Assembly: GCF_013343215.1 (NCBI RefSeq)
Contig: NZ_CP039144.1
Coordinates: 310,001 to 374,000 of the forward strand
Source of the DNA: Acinetobacter sp. 10FS3-1
GTDB taxonomy: Bacteria > Pseudomonadota > Gammaproteobacteria > Pseudomonadales > Moraxellaceae
Length of the DNA: 64,000 nucleotides
Direction of reading: 5' to 3'
How positions within the stretch are numbered: the first letter of the stretch is position 1; each line of letters begins with the position of its first letter. Under the pieces are notes generated by a model. That model was not told the origin of the DNA and searched no databases. It saw only the letters and a list, made by a program, of their open reading frames with translations. Positions 1 to 7,518 of the stretch are shown here, one piece after another. Made by a program: the position numbers and the translations under genes.

Positions 1-2
1 TT

Positions 3-617
3 ATCGCCTTATTTATTGTAGTTCAAAACCATTACAGCATCTATCTCAACTATGCCAAGTATGACTTGGCACGTTATGAAAATATGGTGGATGAATCTGT
101 TACCGGTGAATACGAATCTGTAAAAGGGGAAGCTGCTCTATCGAAATGGGAGCAATATAAGAAAATAGTTCGCACCAGTGCTTTACCAATAACTGACCAG
201 AACTACATTCTTGCTCAAAAAGCCTTGCTCTTGGATTTGCCAGAAAACGAAGAGCTGAACAAGCTGTCATCTTATTTTGAGTATGAAGTTAAAACGGATG
301 ATCTGGACTATGTAAACGTAGATCATAACGTCTTGAACCGTTTTGTTTTTCACTACTCACCATATAACGGCACAGATAAAAAAATGTTCGTGAAACTTCA
401 AGCGGAGCTTTTCGACAAAATGGCAACTAAGATTGTGCGTGAGAACTATGTAAATCTGTTTTTATACAACACATCGGTTCTGCTAGATCAGTACAATAGG
501 CCAGTTCACCGGTTTCTACCGTTTGGGGTGATTTACCTCATTATGTTTGGCTTTTGTTTTGCAGTGTTCTATGGCGTATGCAACAACTTGGCTGCCAGGT
601 ACGAAGCCTATCATTAG
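3..617 (+). CDS. Membrane protein of unknown function (5' end outside window)
   Basis: The reading frame is open to the left edge, so the true start lies upstream; the ATG-like and TTG codons near 66 are internal. The visible protein starts with the end of a hydrophobic segment (IALFIVVQ), runs through a charged helical domain of about 150 residues, and ends with a second membrane segment (about residues 180-200, FGVIYLIMFGFCFAVFYGV). This gives two membrane passes flanking a soluble loop. I do not recognise the family. It is followed by an intrinsic terminator at 638-662, so it ends a + strand transcript. Confidence 0.7.
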   Translation: MALFIVVQNHYSIYLNYAKYDLARYENMVDESVTGEYESVKGEAALSKWEQYKKIVRTSALPITDQNYILAQKALLLDLPENEELNKLSSYFEYEVKTDDLDYVNVDHNVLNRFVFHYSPYNGTDKKMFVKLQAELFDKMATKIVRENYVNLFLYNTSVLLDQYNRPVHRFLPFGVIYLIMFGFCFAVFYGVCNNLAARYEAYH

Positions 618-637
618 GATGCAGTACCAAAGATACG

Positions 638-662
638 AAAAAGCCCGGATGGGGCTTTTTTT
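638..662 (+). terminator. Intrinsic terminator
   Basis: The stem AAAAAGCCC / GGGGCTTTTT (one G-T pair possible) closes a four-base loop and runs into a T tract. It lies about 20 bp after the stop codon at 617. Confidence 0.85.
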
Positions 663-714
663 ACGTCTCCGGTAAAATGCACGTCCGATACTAAAAAAGA
701 GCTGTCAGCGTAAA

Positions 715-982
715 TTAGGAAGCAAGAGGGTGGTTTTCTAACGCATGGTTGGCATATCCGACTACGTTACCATCCAAAGTGGCCGGATAAGTATTCCATT
801 TGATGCAGTGATCGTCTGCATACCATTTCACTTCTACTAAGCCTGTAGATTCATATTCTTCATGGACCAGGGCTTCAAGTTCATCAAAGTGTTTAATCTC
901 ACGTATTGTTCATTGAATCTTCAAGTAATTGTCGATGCCAATGGAAAAGAATTGAAGTGTTGTTATTGTCGGTTGCGATCAT
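715..982 (-). pseudogene. Small gene split by a frameshift
   Basis: On the minus strand an ATG at 982 opens 27 codons (MIATDNNNTSILFHWHRQ...) that stop at a TGA. A second frame, one base off, then encodes about 65 residues with normal composition (KHFDELEALVHEEYE, VKWYADDHCIKWNTYP) and stops at 715. The two together would make a soluble protein of about 89 residues, so a single-base insertion or deletion near 898-903 is likely. It could be a true pseudogene or a sequencing error. The family is unknown. A structured leader (1041-1159) sits just upstream on the same strand. Confidence 0.6.
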
Positions 983-1040
983 AAGTATTCCCTAGAGCCG
1001 TCTGTTCTAAGGTCTGTTTTCAGTCTACTTTTCTTTAGGC

Positions 1041-1159
1041 AAAAAAAAACTGCGTAAGCACTTCTAATACTGACGCAGTACCTATTCTTCATAGGTTGTA
1101 AAATATCGGTAAGCGAGAATGGACGTTCTCATGTGCTTACAGTGTGTACAGTCATTATA
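1041..1159 (-). promoter_or_regulatory. Attenuator-like structured leader or minus-strand sRNA
   Basis: Read on the minus strand there is a TATAAT at 1159-1154, then a hairpin (GTAAGC paired with GCTTAC and GAGAA with TTCTC, 1109-1140), a small hairpin (CCTAT/ATAGG, 1081-1095), and a terminator (CTGCGT/ACGCAG, 1050-1078, followed by nine T). The 5' GTAAGCA can pair either with the middle CGCTTAC or with the TGCTTAC inside the terminator, so two folds exclude each other. It lies about 60 nt before the minus-strand gene at 982. It may be a cis attenuator or a free sRNA of about 105 nt. I recognise no known riboswitch class. Confidence 0.5.
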
Positions 1160-1990
1160 AGCATTTTTTCTCAGGAATCTATACTTTTTTTAAATTATTT
1201 TTATTTTTCTCGTATTTTTTTTGATTTCTCAATTATTAACTATTTGTTACCGATTTAACGGAAATTCATTCTCTATTAAATAAATCATATAGCTCTGCGG
1301 ATATTATTGTAGGTAAGGTTATTTTAAGAGTTTTTAGTGTATAAAAACTACTCAAAATTAAGGGGGAAAGGAGATGTTTGTTGAAAAAATGTGTTGCAAG
1401 CCTATGTTTAATAGAGGGTTCAAGGCGGTGTAATGACAAGTGAAGTACATACATTTTTTTCACATAAATTTTGATAGTTTTTGTAATTATACCTTGTTTT
1501 TTTAGTTTAAGACCTTTTGCAAATATTATAATGACATAGAGTATTTATTTTATTTCAATGAAGTTATTTAAAATATTTTTATTATTAAATAATTTTAATT
1601 TATTTTAATAATCATAAAAAGACTATTATATCTTTAATTGTTTTTAAGTATAAAAAATAAATGGTTTTTCGTGATCTTTAAAACATGCCCGAACATGCCA
1701 GAGCTAGGGGCTAATTCCATATCTTTCTTTATATAACAAATACTTAGCTTTTATTTTTTGAGTTTTGCATACGTGTTCACACACCAGAAATAGCATTAAA
1801 ACCCTCTAGGTTGACCTATGCCATGAATGGGTTTTTATATAGTATTTTTTGATTTGTTGCTTTTAGCTCATATTAAACAGCTTTTTTAAGTTGATTAATT
1901 GAATTGGTATTAACCCATTTATTTGTATTAAGGGTGTATATAAATACACCCTGGCATTAAAAACTATAAAAATAGAAAAATATTTATTTT
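1160..1990. other. AT-rich non-coding stretch
   Basis: This is very AT-rich. Only short weak reading frames are present. Recognisable items are the TTGACC-TATGCCAT motif at 1811-1824, framed by AAAACCC / GGGTTTT arms, and a small hairpin AGGGTGTA/TACACCCT at 1931-1952. Nothing else is supported. Confidence 0.5.
1811..1824 (+). promoter_or_regulatory. TTGACYTATGCCAT motif, copy 1
   Basis: TTGACCTATGCCAT is read toward the RNA array. A TATATA-like -10 lies about 18-19 bp downstream. The same 14-mer recurs at five other sites in the window (see the finding on this motif). Confidence 0.5.
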
Positions 1991-2004
1991 ATAGGTATGA
2001 ATCG

Positions 2005-2356
2005 CTGCAAGGCTTGTGAATCAAGCGTTGCAGGGGGGAGGTGTTCAAACTTTTGCCCTAAAAGTTGTCAGACAGTTGCTACAGATTTTTTGAGAGTTTA
2101 GATACAAGATGCGATAAATATTCCGCTAAAAGTGCTTAAAAAAATAGGCAAAAACTGAAATATTTTACGATGTTGCTAGGCGATTTAAGCTGCTATCCTT
2201 CAACCCAGATTGAACGTCTTGCGCGTTTAATCTGTATTAATCATGGTAAAGCGTTTTGCTAAAAATTGAAGGAACAGATTTGTCTTTCCTCCGTATGAAA
2301 TACAAATCTGTTTAAGTACAGACTTCAATTCAGGAAGCTTCCGCTTCCTTTTTTAA
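2005..2356 (+). ncRNA. Candidate structured RNA 1 (about 350 nt)
   Basis: There is no reading frame. Successive helices are CTGCAA-G-GCTTG with its partner CAAGC-G-TTGCAG (2005-2033), AACTTTT/AAAAGTT (2048-2066), CAGATTGAACG/CGTTTAATCTG (2206-2234, one G-T pair), and a nested domain in which AATTGAAG (2264-2271) pairs with CTTCAATT (2323-2330) around ACAGATTTGT/ACAAATCTGT (2274-2311). The last element is a terminator, AGGAAGC-TTCC-GCTTCCT plus T tract, at 2332-2354. This is the first and largest unit of the array. RNA identity is inferred from pairing alone, and no family is recognised. Confidence 0.55.
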
Positions 2357-2426
2357 TGCCTGGTATTTGGGCGAATCAATCAACCAAATCGGTTTTTAAT
2401 ACTCTCATTTTCACTTAAAAGAAATA

Positions 2427-2652
2427 GATTTCTGCACACTAGGGAGCCGGACTAATCTGATCTCAGTTCAGGACCCAAAACTTACGGTTTACCATATTAA
2501 ATGCGAAGCAGAAATCAGGAGTAAATGCTTGTGCTTTTGCTGTAATAAGCGTAATTTAATAACAACTCATTTTACTTCCTCTAACTGTGAGTAAAAAAGT
2601 TAGAGTTAGATTAAAATTTATATCAAAAGTCAGCTTGTCTGACTTTTACTCT
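2427..2652 (+). ncRNA. Candidate structured RNA 2
   Basis: A perfect 9-bp long-range helix GATTTCTGC (2427-2435) / GCAGAAATC (2508-2516) closes a 72-nt domain. It is followed by the hairpin CTCTAACT/AGTTAGAG (2579-2605) and the terminator AAAAGTCAG-CTTGT-CTGACTTTT (2625-2648). No coding frame fits. Confidence 0.55.
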
Positions 2653-2660
2653 ATTTAATA

Positions 2661-2780
2661 GTGTGGTAAATTCATTGCTCAAATTATTTACACACAGCGT
2701 CACAATTGAGAGATTGGACATTACCTGTTTAATTGGTGAGTGATGCTTTAAGGTCGGCTATAGCTGACCTTTATTCTTCT
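2661..2780 (+). ncRNA. Candidate structured RNA 3
   Basis: The helix GTGTGGTAAAT/ATTTACACAC (2661-2671 with 2686-2695, one bulge) is followed by a CAATT/AATTG pairing (about 2702-2734). The terminator is AAGGTCGGC-TATA-GCTGACCTT with TTATTCTT (2750-2779). A TATTTAAT-like -10 box ends two bases before the first helix. Confidence 0.5.
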
Positions 2781-2783
2781 TAA

Positions 2784-2887
2784 AAGTTTCCAAATTTAGC
2801 TTGTACTTAAATTCTAGCGACTTAACTCCATATATAGTACAAACTTCAAAAAGTCGATATACCATGTATACCGGCTTTTATTTTTTC
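2784..2887 (+). ncRNA. Candidate structured RNA 4
   Basis: The closing helix TTGTACT (2801-2807) / AGTACAA (2836-2842) is separated by only five bases from a terminator-like hairpin, AAAAGTCG ... CGGCTTTT plus T tract (2848-2886). It shares the helix-gap-terminator plan with units 1, 12 and 13. Confidence 0.5.
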
Positions 2888-2929
2888 TATATACTTTGTA
2901 TCTTAAATTGGTTTCATGCCTGATTTATC

Positions 2930-3057
2930 AACCAGAATAGACCTCTATAATCAGTCGCTTGATGTAGAGATTGAATCTGGTTATTTCGCTAAACGTCTTT
3001 TAGTTTTAACAGATTCTAAATTACGTTCAAAGGTCGCTATGCGACCTTTATTTTTTA
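2930..3057 (+). ncRNA. Candidate structured RNA 5
   Basis: The helix AACCAGA (2930-2936) / TCTGGTT (2976-2982) encloses a nested hairpin built of CTCTA/TAGAG and ATCA/TGAT. AACGT/ACGTT pairing then leads to the terminator AAAGGTCGC-TAT-GCGACCTTT plus T tract (3029-3057). A possible promoter -10, TATACT, is at 2889-2894. Confidence 0.5.
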
Positions 3058-3095
3058 TATTCAAAATTCTTCCAGATCAGTTATAATTCAAATAT

Positions 3096-3200
3096 CCAAA
3101 GCCTTTAAACGGATTTGGCTGTAATTTAACTTTCAGTTTATTTAAGGTTCATTGAATAGTTTGATTGCTCAAGGGTCAGCTTCGGTTGACCCTTTTTCTT
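3096..3200 (+). ncRNA. Candidate structured RNA 6
   Basis: The hairpin CCAAA-G-CC/GG-A-TTTGG (3096-3118) is followed by a strong terminator, AAGGGTCAGC-TTCG-GTTGACCCTT, with a C(TTCG)G-type loop and T tract (3171-3200). TATAAT at 3083-3088 could be its -10 box. Confidence 0.5.
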
Positions 3201-3217
3201 TTCATTTTTTTAATACA

Positions 3218-3368
3218 TCTTGCCATTCCAGACACCAGGGCAAAGAATATGAAAATGAATATATTTCTTTTTGGTATAAGTTGTTATTGTATTTCAACTT
3301 ACTAACTATTTTTTGCGTGAGTAGACGCAAATCAAAAGATCGGAATTAGCTGGCCTTTATTCTTTCTA
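3218..3368 (+). ncRNA. Candidate structured RNA 7
   Basis: There are two perfect 7-bp hairpins, TAAGTTG/CAACTTA (3277-3301) and TTTGCGT/ACGCAAA (3312-3331). A degenerate terminator follows (AAAGATCGG/CTGGCCTTT, one mismatch, two G-T pairs) with TATTCTTTC (3336-3367). A short frame overlapping 3152-3349 looks like chance. Confidence 0.45.
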
Positions 3369-3380
3369 GGTAGGGTATTG

Positions 3381-3488
3381 CTTTGATACTGGAAATGGTT
3401 TATTTTACCCGCAACTTAATATCAATAGTATCAAGCTACTTTGATTAATGAGTTCCGCGAGGGTTCGCGGTTACATGGCTTTTTTTAA
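3381..3488 (+). ncRNA. Candidate structured RNA 8
   Basis: The helix TTGATACT (3383-3390) / AGTATCAA (3427-3434), extended by GC pairs across a bulged T, encloses about 36 nt. It is followed by CCGCGA-GGGT-TCGCGG (3455-3470) and a T7 tract at 3480-3487. Confidence 0.5.
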
Positions 3489-3499
3489 GGTATTTGTAG

Positions 3500-3572
3500 G
3501 TACATATACTCCTGTTTTGTATATGTTGAAGCTATGTATCAAAGATCGCATGTTGCGGTCTTTTTTTATTTT
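3500..3572 (+). ncRNA. Candidate structured RNA 9
   Basis: The hairpin ACATATAC/GTATATGT (3502-3526) is followed after 14 bases by the terminator AAAGATCGCA-TGT-TGCGGTCTTT and a T tract (3541-3568). Confidence 0.5.
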
Positions 3573-3586
3573 AAATTTATAAAAAA

Positions 3587-3738
3587 ATTAGTTTAAACGG
3601 TTGTATATTGGATATTAATTTTATATATTGAGTACCAGTCATAGACAAATATAAACTATTAGCATTCTGCTAGGTTTTTATTTAATACAAATCAGAAACA
3701 ATCAAAGGTCAGCTTCCTATGCTGACCTTTATTCTTTC
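3587..3738 (+). ncRNA. Candidate structured RNA 10
   Basis: TAGTTT/AAACTA pairing spans 3587 to about 3658. The small hairpin TAGCA-TTC-TGCTA (3660-3672) and a perfect 10-bp terminator, AAAGGTCAGC/GCTGACCTTT with ATTCTTT (3704-3737), follow. TTGAGT and TATAAA spaced by 16 bp inside the unit may be a promoter. Confidence 0.5.
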
Positions 3739-3829
3739 TGCCAGATTATTTTATATATTCTTAATTTTTATATTAAAAATAAGTAATTTTTAATTGTGTT
3801 CAATGCCTATATTTGCTATTTTAAATTCC

Positions 3830-4104
3830 ATACACATAGTATGAGAGCTGTGTATATCGGACAATTTGTTTGTATAAGAACAATCTAGGACTTATAAAAA
3901 CAATGCGTTTATTCAAAGAATGCGAAAAGGGTTTTTGTAGTCTTATTCTATTAACAATAGTTTGTGGTGTCTTTAATGACACTATTGAATAAACACCGTT
4001 AATTTAATTGAAATCAAATAACCTAAATGGGTTATCAGCGCATTAAAAAATTTCTCATATTTTTTATCAAAGGCTAAGTTATTAAACTTAGCCTTTAATC
4101 TTTG
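3830..4104 (+). ncRNA. Candidate structured RNA 11
   Basis: The hairpin ATACACA/TGTGTAT (3830-3855) is followed by nested TTATTC/GAATAA, CTATT/AATAG and GTGTC/GACAC pairings around 3940-3990. The last element is a perfect 12-bp terminator, AAAGGCTAAGTT-ATTA-AACTTAGCCTTT plus T-rich tail (4069-4104). Confidence 0.45.
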
Positions 4105-4343
4105 TTCTGTATTGTCACTATTTGCAACATAATTCTGTTCGAAATTCGTGCTAGTATTTATTTCAACATGATTATCTAATCATTGTTAAAAACTGATATT
4201 TTTCGTTTTTATCAAAGTCTATGGTTTGAGTTTAAATCATGGAATTTATTCTATATAATACCGGTTAGTTAGATCGCACAGCAGGTTTAATGAAAATCGC
4301 TATTTCTTTGGGATGATGGAAGCATTCTAAACGAATGGCGTAT

Positions 4344-4500
4344 TTGTTACGGTAGCCATTAAATTGACTATTAACGCTTAATATCAATGCACGTAAATAC
4401 CGTAACAATCGGGCTATTGTCGTTTCTATACTTGGCATAGCCCATTCTAATTTTTATTACCAGGTGCAGCTTGCCAGATCAGATAAGGGTAATTTGGTAA
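4344..4500 (+). ncRNA. Candidate structured RNA 12a (three-helix domain)
   Basis: The longest closing helix of the array is perfect over 11 bp, TTGTTACGGTA (4344-4354) / TACCGTAACAA (4398-4408). Next come GGGCTAT/ATAGCCC (4411-4443, followed by a weak T-rich run) and TTACCA/TGGTAA (4457-4500). No frame is open across it. Confidence 0.5.
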
Positions 4501-4604
4501 CGTATTTTCCTTTCATTAAAGTAAGCTCCGTGTTAGTGTGATTCCGATGAATTAAGATGGCATGTGACAATCTCTTTACGTTCTATGATTTCGGAAGAGG
4601 TGAT

Positions 4605-4704
4605 AACCAACTACATGACATACACCAAACTTTGTTCATTTGAGAATTATCAGTTGGTTTCAAAAGCTAGTCTGACCCTAAATCGACTGGCTTTTATTTT
4701 TTTC
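4605..4704 (+). ncRNA. Candidate structured RNA 12b
   Basis: The perfect 8-bp helix AACCAACT (4605-4612) / AGTTGGTT (4652-4659) is followed two bases later by the terminator AAAAGCTAGTC ... GACTGGCTTTT and a T tract (4662-4702). Confidence 0.5.
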
Positions 4705-4852
4705 TGGTATCAGAAAAGTTCTTGCTTCCCTAGCTTCACACCCAAAAACTCAAGCCTTTAGGTATGGTGTATTCATTAAAAAAAAGAGTTAAATTGCTAT
4801 TTTATAATTTCAATTTTTACCTTAATCTCTGTTACATACATGGTGCTTGGGT

Positions 4853-4958
4853 TTGATGCTGCCCTAGATCACCGAATCTTCTCTAATCCAGTTGATTCAA
4901 GGACTTTGAGTAAGCATCAATAAAAAAGGCTATCTAAACAGATAGCCTTTATTCATTC
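4853..4958 (+). ncRNA. Candidate structured RNA 13
   Basis: The perfect helix TTGATGCT (4853-4860) / AGCATCAA (4913-4920) is followed four bases later by the terminator AAAGGCTATCT-AAAC-AGATAGCCTTT with TATTCATT (4925-4956). This is the last unit of the array. Confidence 0.55.
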
Positions 4959-5012
4959 CAGATCACTAGATTGACTAGCTTTTTAGCAGTTTCTTTGTAA
5001 AGAAGGTACGGT

Positions 5013-5123
5013 ATGACACCAGTAGATCAGTCGATTGAGAACGACCAAATACATGCCAGAACTCTGCCGGGCTGCCAACAAACGAACCAAGACCTTGACA
5101 ATTTAATTAGAATAATGCTTTAA
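5013..5123 (+). CDS. Possible 36-aa peptide
   Basis: An ATG at 5013 has a good ribosome site (AGAAGG, about seven bases upstream) and opens a 36-codon frame, MTPVDQSIENDQIHARTLPG and onward, that ends at TAA 5121-5123. The peptide is hydrophilic with no membrane segment. It overlaps the end of the convergent gene at 5107-5253 by 17 bp. The start context is the main support and I know no homologue. It could be a chance frame at the end of the RNA array. Confidence 0.35.
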   Translation: MTPVDQSIENDQIHARTLPGCQQTNQDLDNLIRIML

Positions 5124-5253
5124 GCACAAATAAAAGAAAAACTGCGCACACAATGATTAGAATTGGTTTTGCTTTAAATTCTTTTATAGTATCACCGGCA
5201 AACTTTTTTGCATTTCGAGCTGCACGGTTTTCATTTTCGTCATATCGAGCCAT
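5107..5253 (-). CDS. 48-aa single-pass membrane protein
   Basis: The protein has a charged N-terminal half (MARYDENENRAARNAKKFAG) and a C-terminal membrane helix (about residues 30-47, ILIIVCAVFLLFVLKALF). An AGGA ribosome site lies about 9 bp before the ATG. It starts 18 bp after the stop of the 286-aa membrane protein on the same strand, so the two, and probably the gene at 6204-6998, form one operon. Function unknown; it could be a small partner of that membrane protein. Confidence 0.65.
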   Translation of the reverse strand: MARYDENENRAARNAKKFAGDTIKEFKAKPILIIVCAVFLLFVLKALF

Positions 5254-5270
5254 TTTAATATCCTAATTTC

Positions 5271-6131
5271 TTATTGAATTGCAAACCCATTTTTTCTTAA
5301 AGCTGATACTACACATTGGTAATCGGTTTCAGAATGAATGTGGTTTTTGATCTCTGAAAGATAATCAATTTTAATTACTGAATACTCATATTTACTCGCA
5401 GAGTAATCAATAACTTTAATTAACTGTATCACATAATTTGCGTGTCTGCTTGTACTAATTGTTTCTTGAATAACCTGATAATAACGAGGGGCAATAACTT
5501 TGGGATTAAACTCACCAATACAGGTAAATGCAATCGGCTTACCAATTAGTTTAAGGTCGGTATTATTTGACCTAATTAAATAGATATGTGACAGTTTCGT
5601 GATGATGTTATAAGCGAATGGAAATCCCATTGCTATAAATGTCAACGCACCTGAAATAAATGCAATTACATAGTTTGTTGTAGACGACCATTCAGCGATT
5701 GCAAAGACAGCAAGTGTAAATTGAATACCAGACAGAATGAATGTAATAAATAAAAATTTAGCCAAGTACAGGTTAAATTCCAATGTATTCACAATCGTTA
5801 ATTGGTGCTGCTGTTCCAGGAACTTGAGGTTGTAATTCTTAATGTCGATCTGCTCTTCAAACAGGCGTTGAGTAAGCTGTTTGGTATGCTTTTTATATAG
5901 GTGGTAGCAGAGCGTGTAAAACAGCAGACTTGCAAGCAATAGGCCCCAGATCACCATATCTAAGGTATGGTAGACCTCACCCGCATATTGAAGAAATAGG
6001 TACGCTACAACCGTGCCGATCAGCAGCATGATATTTATAATTTTTGCTACCTTCCAGATCACAGTAAATTTGTGAGTGAATTTATCAACAAATTTCACAA
6101 AGGATTGTTGTGCTGTATCATCGAAAGCCAA
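5271..6131 (-). CDS. Four-helix membrane protein of unknown function
   Basis: The 286-residue protein has hydrophobic segments near residues 31-50, 58-78, 124-146 and 150-178. A charged stretch of about 45 residues lies between the second and third (KKHTKQLTQRLFEEQIDIKN), and a soluble C-terminal domain of about 100 residues follows. No catalytic motif is recognised. It lies 72 bp downstream of the gene at 6204-6998 and 18 bp upstream of a 48-residue membrane protein, consistent with one minus-strand transcript. Confidence 0.75.
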   Translation of the reverse strand: MAFDDTAQQSFVKFVDKFTHKFTVIWKVAKIINIMLLIGTVVAYLFLQYAGEVYHTLDMVIWGLLLASLLFYTLCYHLYKKHTKQLTQRLFEEQIDIKNYNLKFLEQQHQLTIVNTLEFNLYLAKFLFITFILSGIQFTLAVFAIAEWSSTTNYVIAFISGALTFIAMGFPFAYNIITKLSHIYLIRSNNTDLKLIGKPIAFTCIGEFNPKVIAPRYYQVIQETISTSRHANYVIQLIKVIDYSASKYEYSVIKIDYLSEIKNHIHSETDYQCVVSALRKNGFAIQ

Positions 6132-6203
6132 ATTGGGTACTGCCTTTATCTATTATTCAGAAACGACTAAGGGTAGCCAAAGCTACCCATCTTTTTATTT
6201 GCT

Positions 6204-6998
6204 TTAGATCATCAGCAGTGATGCAAAATTAGCTGAATCACTCATTTCTGCCTGAACAAAGCAGTAGCTTACGTCAGCAAGCATTTTGCTTGTATCTTGC
6301 TCAGTAATATTTTCTTGATTCACATAATTGGTTAAACGGATAACAGCTTCAATCGTTGATACAACTTGATTCAGATTGCGAGCAATAAAATCAAACTTTT
6401 GGCGGTAGATATCAAGCATTAACTCTTCTTCTGAAATCTCAAAATCAAGCTGAGTGTAAGCAATCAAACCACGACCAACGAGAGGGGTCACTTTATCTTG
6501 TACAGCCATTGCATACATATACAGGCAGTCAAGAATAGTAGACAGGTTTTGCATAGCTACAGGAGCAAATTTAGAAGTGTTCAGTGTAGTATGCGCAGGG
6601 ATTTTAAAATCTTGGATTGCGTTGTTGTGCAGTTCAAGAACACGCTCTACAGAAGAACGTACAGCTCGTTTTTCGCTTTCAGCTTTAAACTGCTCCTGGA
6701 TATCATCCAACTGTTCAAAGTGGCTCAGAATCGCAATAGATGGCTTTTTAACGAAGTGAGCGTGAGATTCTGTAGCAATGACTTTTGGTAATTCTGCTGT
6801 CAATTTGGAAAGCTGCTTTAGCTTGTCGAACATTACAGTTAAGTCAGAAGATTTTTCGTTTAAATTGCACTTTAAAACGTACAGGTGGCATGCAGATAGA
6901 CCGAATTGAATAGCTTTTAACGCTTCTACTTTATATTCAAAAAACGGTGTCGTTGCATCTAGTGAATACGTGTTTTTTTGAGCATCGAAATTGAACAT
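6204..6998 (-). CDS. Soluble hypothetical protein
   Basis: This is a 264-residue, largely helical protein without signal peptide or membrane segment. It begins MFNFDAQKNTYSLDATTPFF and contains several cysteine and histidine residues but no motif I recognise. A GGATAAAC-type ribosome site precedes the ATG at 6998. It is the first gene of a minus-strand group with the membrane proteins at 5271 and 5107. The 500-bp region upstream carries two CGACA-N5-TGTCG palindromes that may control it. Confidence 0.7.
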   Translation of the reverse strand: MFNFDAQKNTYSLDATTPFFEYKVEALKAIQFGLSACHLYVLKCNLNEKSSDLTVMFDKLKQLSKLTAELPKVIATESHAHFVKKPSIAILSHFEQLDDIQEQFKAESEKRAVRSSVERVLELHNNAIQDFKIPAHTTLNTSKFAPVAMQNLSTILDCLYMYAMAVQDKVTPLVGRGLIAYTQLDFEISEEELMLDIYRQKFDFIARNLNQVVSTIEAVIRLTNYVNQENITEQDTSKMLADVSYCFVQAEMSDSANFASLLMI

Positions 6999-7331
6999 TT
7001 TGTTTATCCTTTTTAGGTAAATCGGTCTAACAGAGCCGATGTATAAACGATATATATTTTTTAATCTAATTTCAAGCTATTCAAACCAATTTTCAGGGCG
7101 AAAAATTAATACATATTTTAATTTCTTTTAATATGAGTTTTACCGGGAAAATATAGCCAAATGCGGTTTTTAGGCTGTCTGTATATACAAGCAAAAAAGC
7201 AAGTTATTATAGAGTTTATATCTTTGATACTTCCATATAATACAATAACTTATAAAGTATCTTGAGTTTGATTTTTTATAATTTTATATTTTTTATCAAT
7301 AGTCTATCTAGGTATACAGCTTGAAATTTAA

Positions 7332-7346
7332 CGACACATTTTGTCG
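7332..7346. promoter_or_regulatory. Operator-like palindrome A (CGACA-N5-TGTCG)
   Basis: CGACA-CATTT-TGTCG is a perfect inverted repeat with a 5-bp spacer. It matches sites B (7397-7411) and C (8421-8435) in arm sequence and spacing, which suggests a dimeric regulator. Confidence 0.5.
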
Positions 7347-7396
7347 CATTTATTAATATTTTTTAATGAAAATTTATTATTTAACCTTCATTAGTG

Positions 7397-7411
7397 CGAC
7401 AACGCATGTCG
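7397..7411. promoter_or_regulatory. Operator-like palindrome B (CGACA-N5-TGTCG)
   Basis: CGACA-ACGCA-TGTCG, with pairing extending to TGCGACA/TGTCGCA at 7395-7413. It is the strongest of the three sites. Confidence 0.5.
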
Positions 7412-7434
7412 CATCTTAAACATAATGATTTTAA

Positions 7435-7448
7435 TTGACCTATGCCAT
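7435..7448 (+). promoter_or_regulatory. TTGACYTATGCCAT motif, copy 2
   Basis: TTGACCTATGCCAT, with no good -10 box at the usual distance. A promoter here would point into the end of the convergent traX-like gene, so it may be a protein-binding site rather than a promoter. Confidence 0.4.
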
Positions 7449-7518
7449 TTTTGTGTGATGTTTTATAAAAAAAATATACTCTATTTTGAGTGTATTTTTT
7501 TCATTGAAATAACCTATA

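Larger units (their letters stand above)
7000..7518. other. AT-rich intergenic region with operator-like palindromes
   Basis: No gene is seen. It holds the promoter side of the gene at 6998, two inverted repeats CGACA-N5-TGTCG (7332-7346, 7397-7411), and a copy of TTGACCTATGCCAT at 7435-7448. A T-rich tail precedes the end of the traX-like gene. Confidence 0.6.

Noticed and set aside
1266..1463. Minus-strand frame of 65 codons
   Set aside because: AT-driven chance frame; low-complexity hydrophobic/Leu composition, no ribosome site of note, no neighbours on the strand.
3152..3349. Plus-strand frame of 65 codons in the RNA array
   Set aside because: It crosses a terminator and two perfect RNA-type hairpins, and its composition is not protein-like.
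4564..4761. Plus-strand frame of 65 codons in the RNA array
   Set aside because: It overlaps the helix at 4605-4659 and terminator at 4662-4695, with no ribosome site.
1990..4958. tRNA cluster
   Set aside because: The hairpins lack cloverleaf geometry, the T-loop GTTCRA and CCA ends. The repeated GGTC...GACC stems are followed by T tracts, as in terminators.
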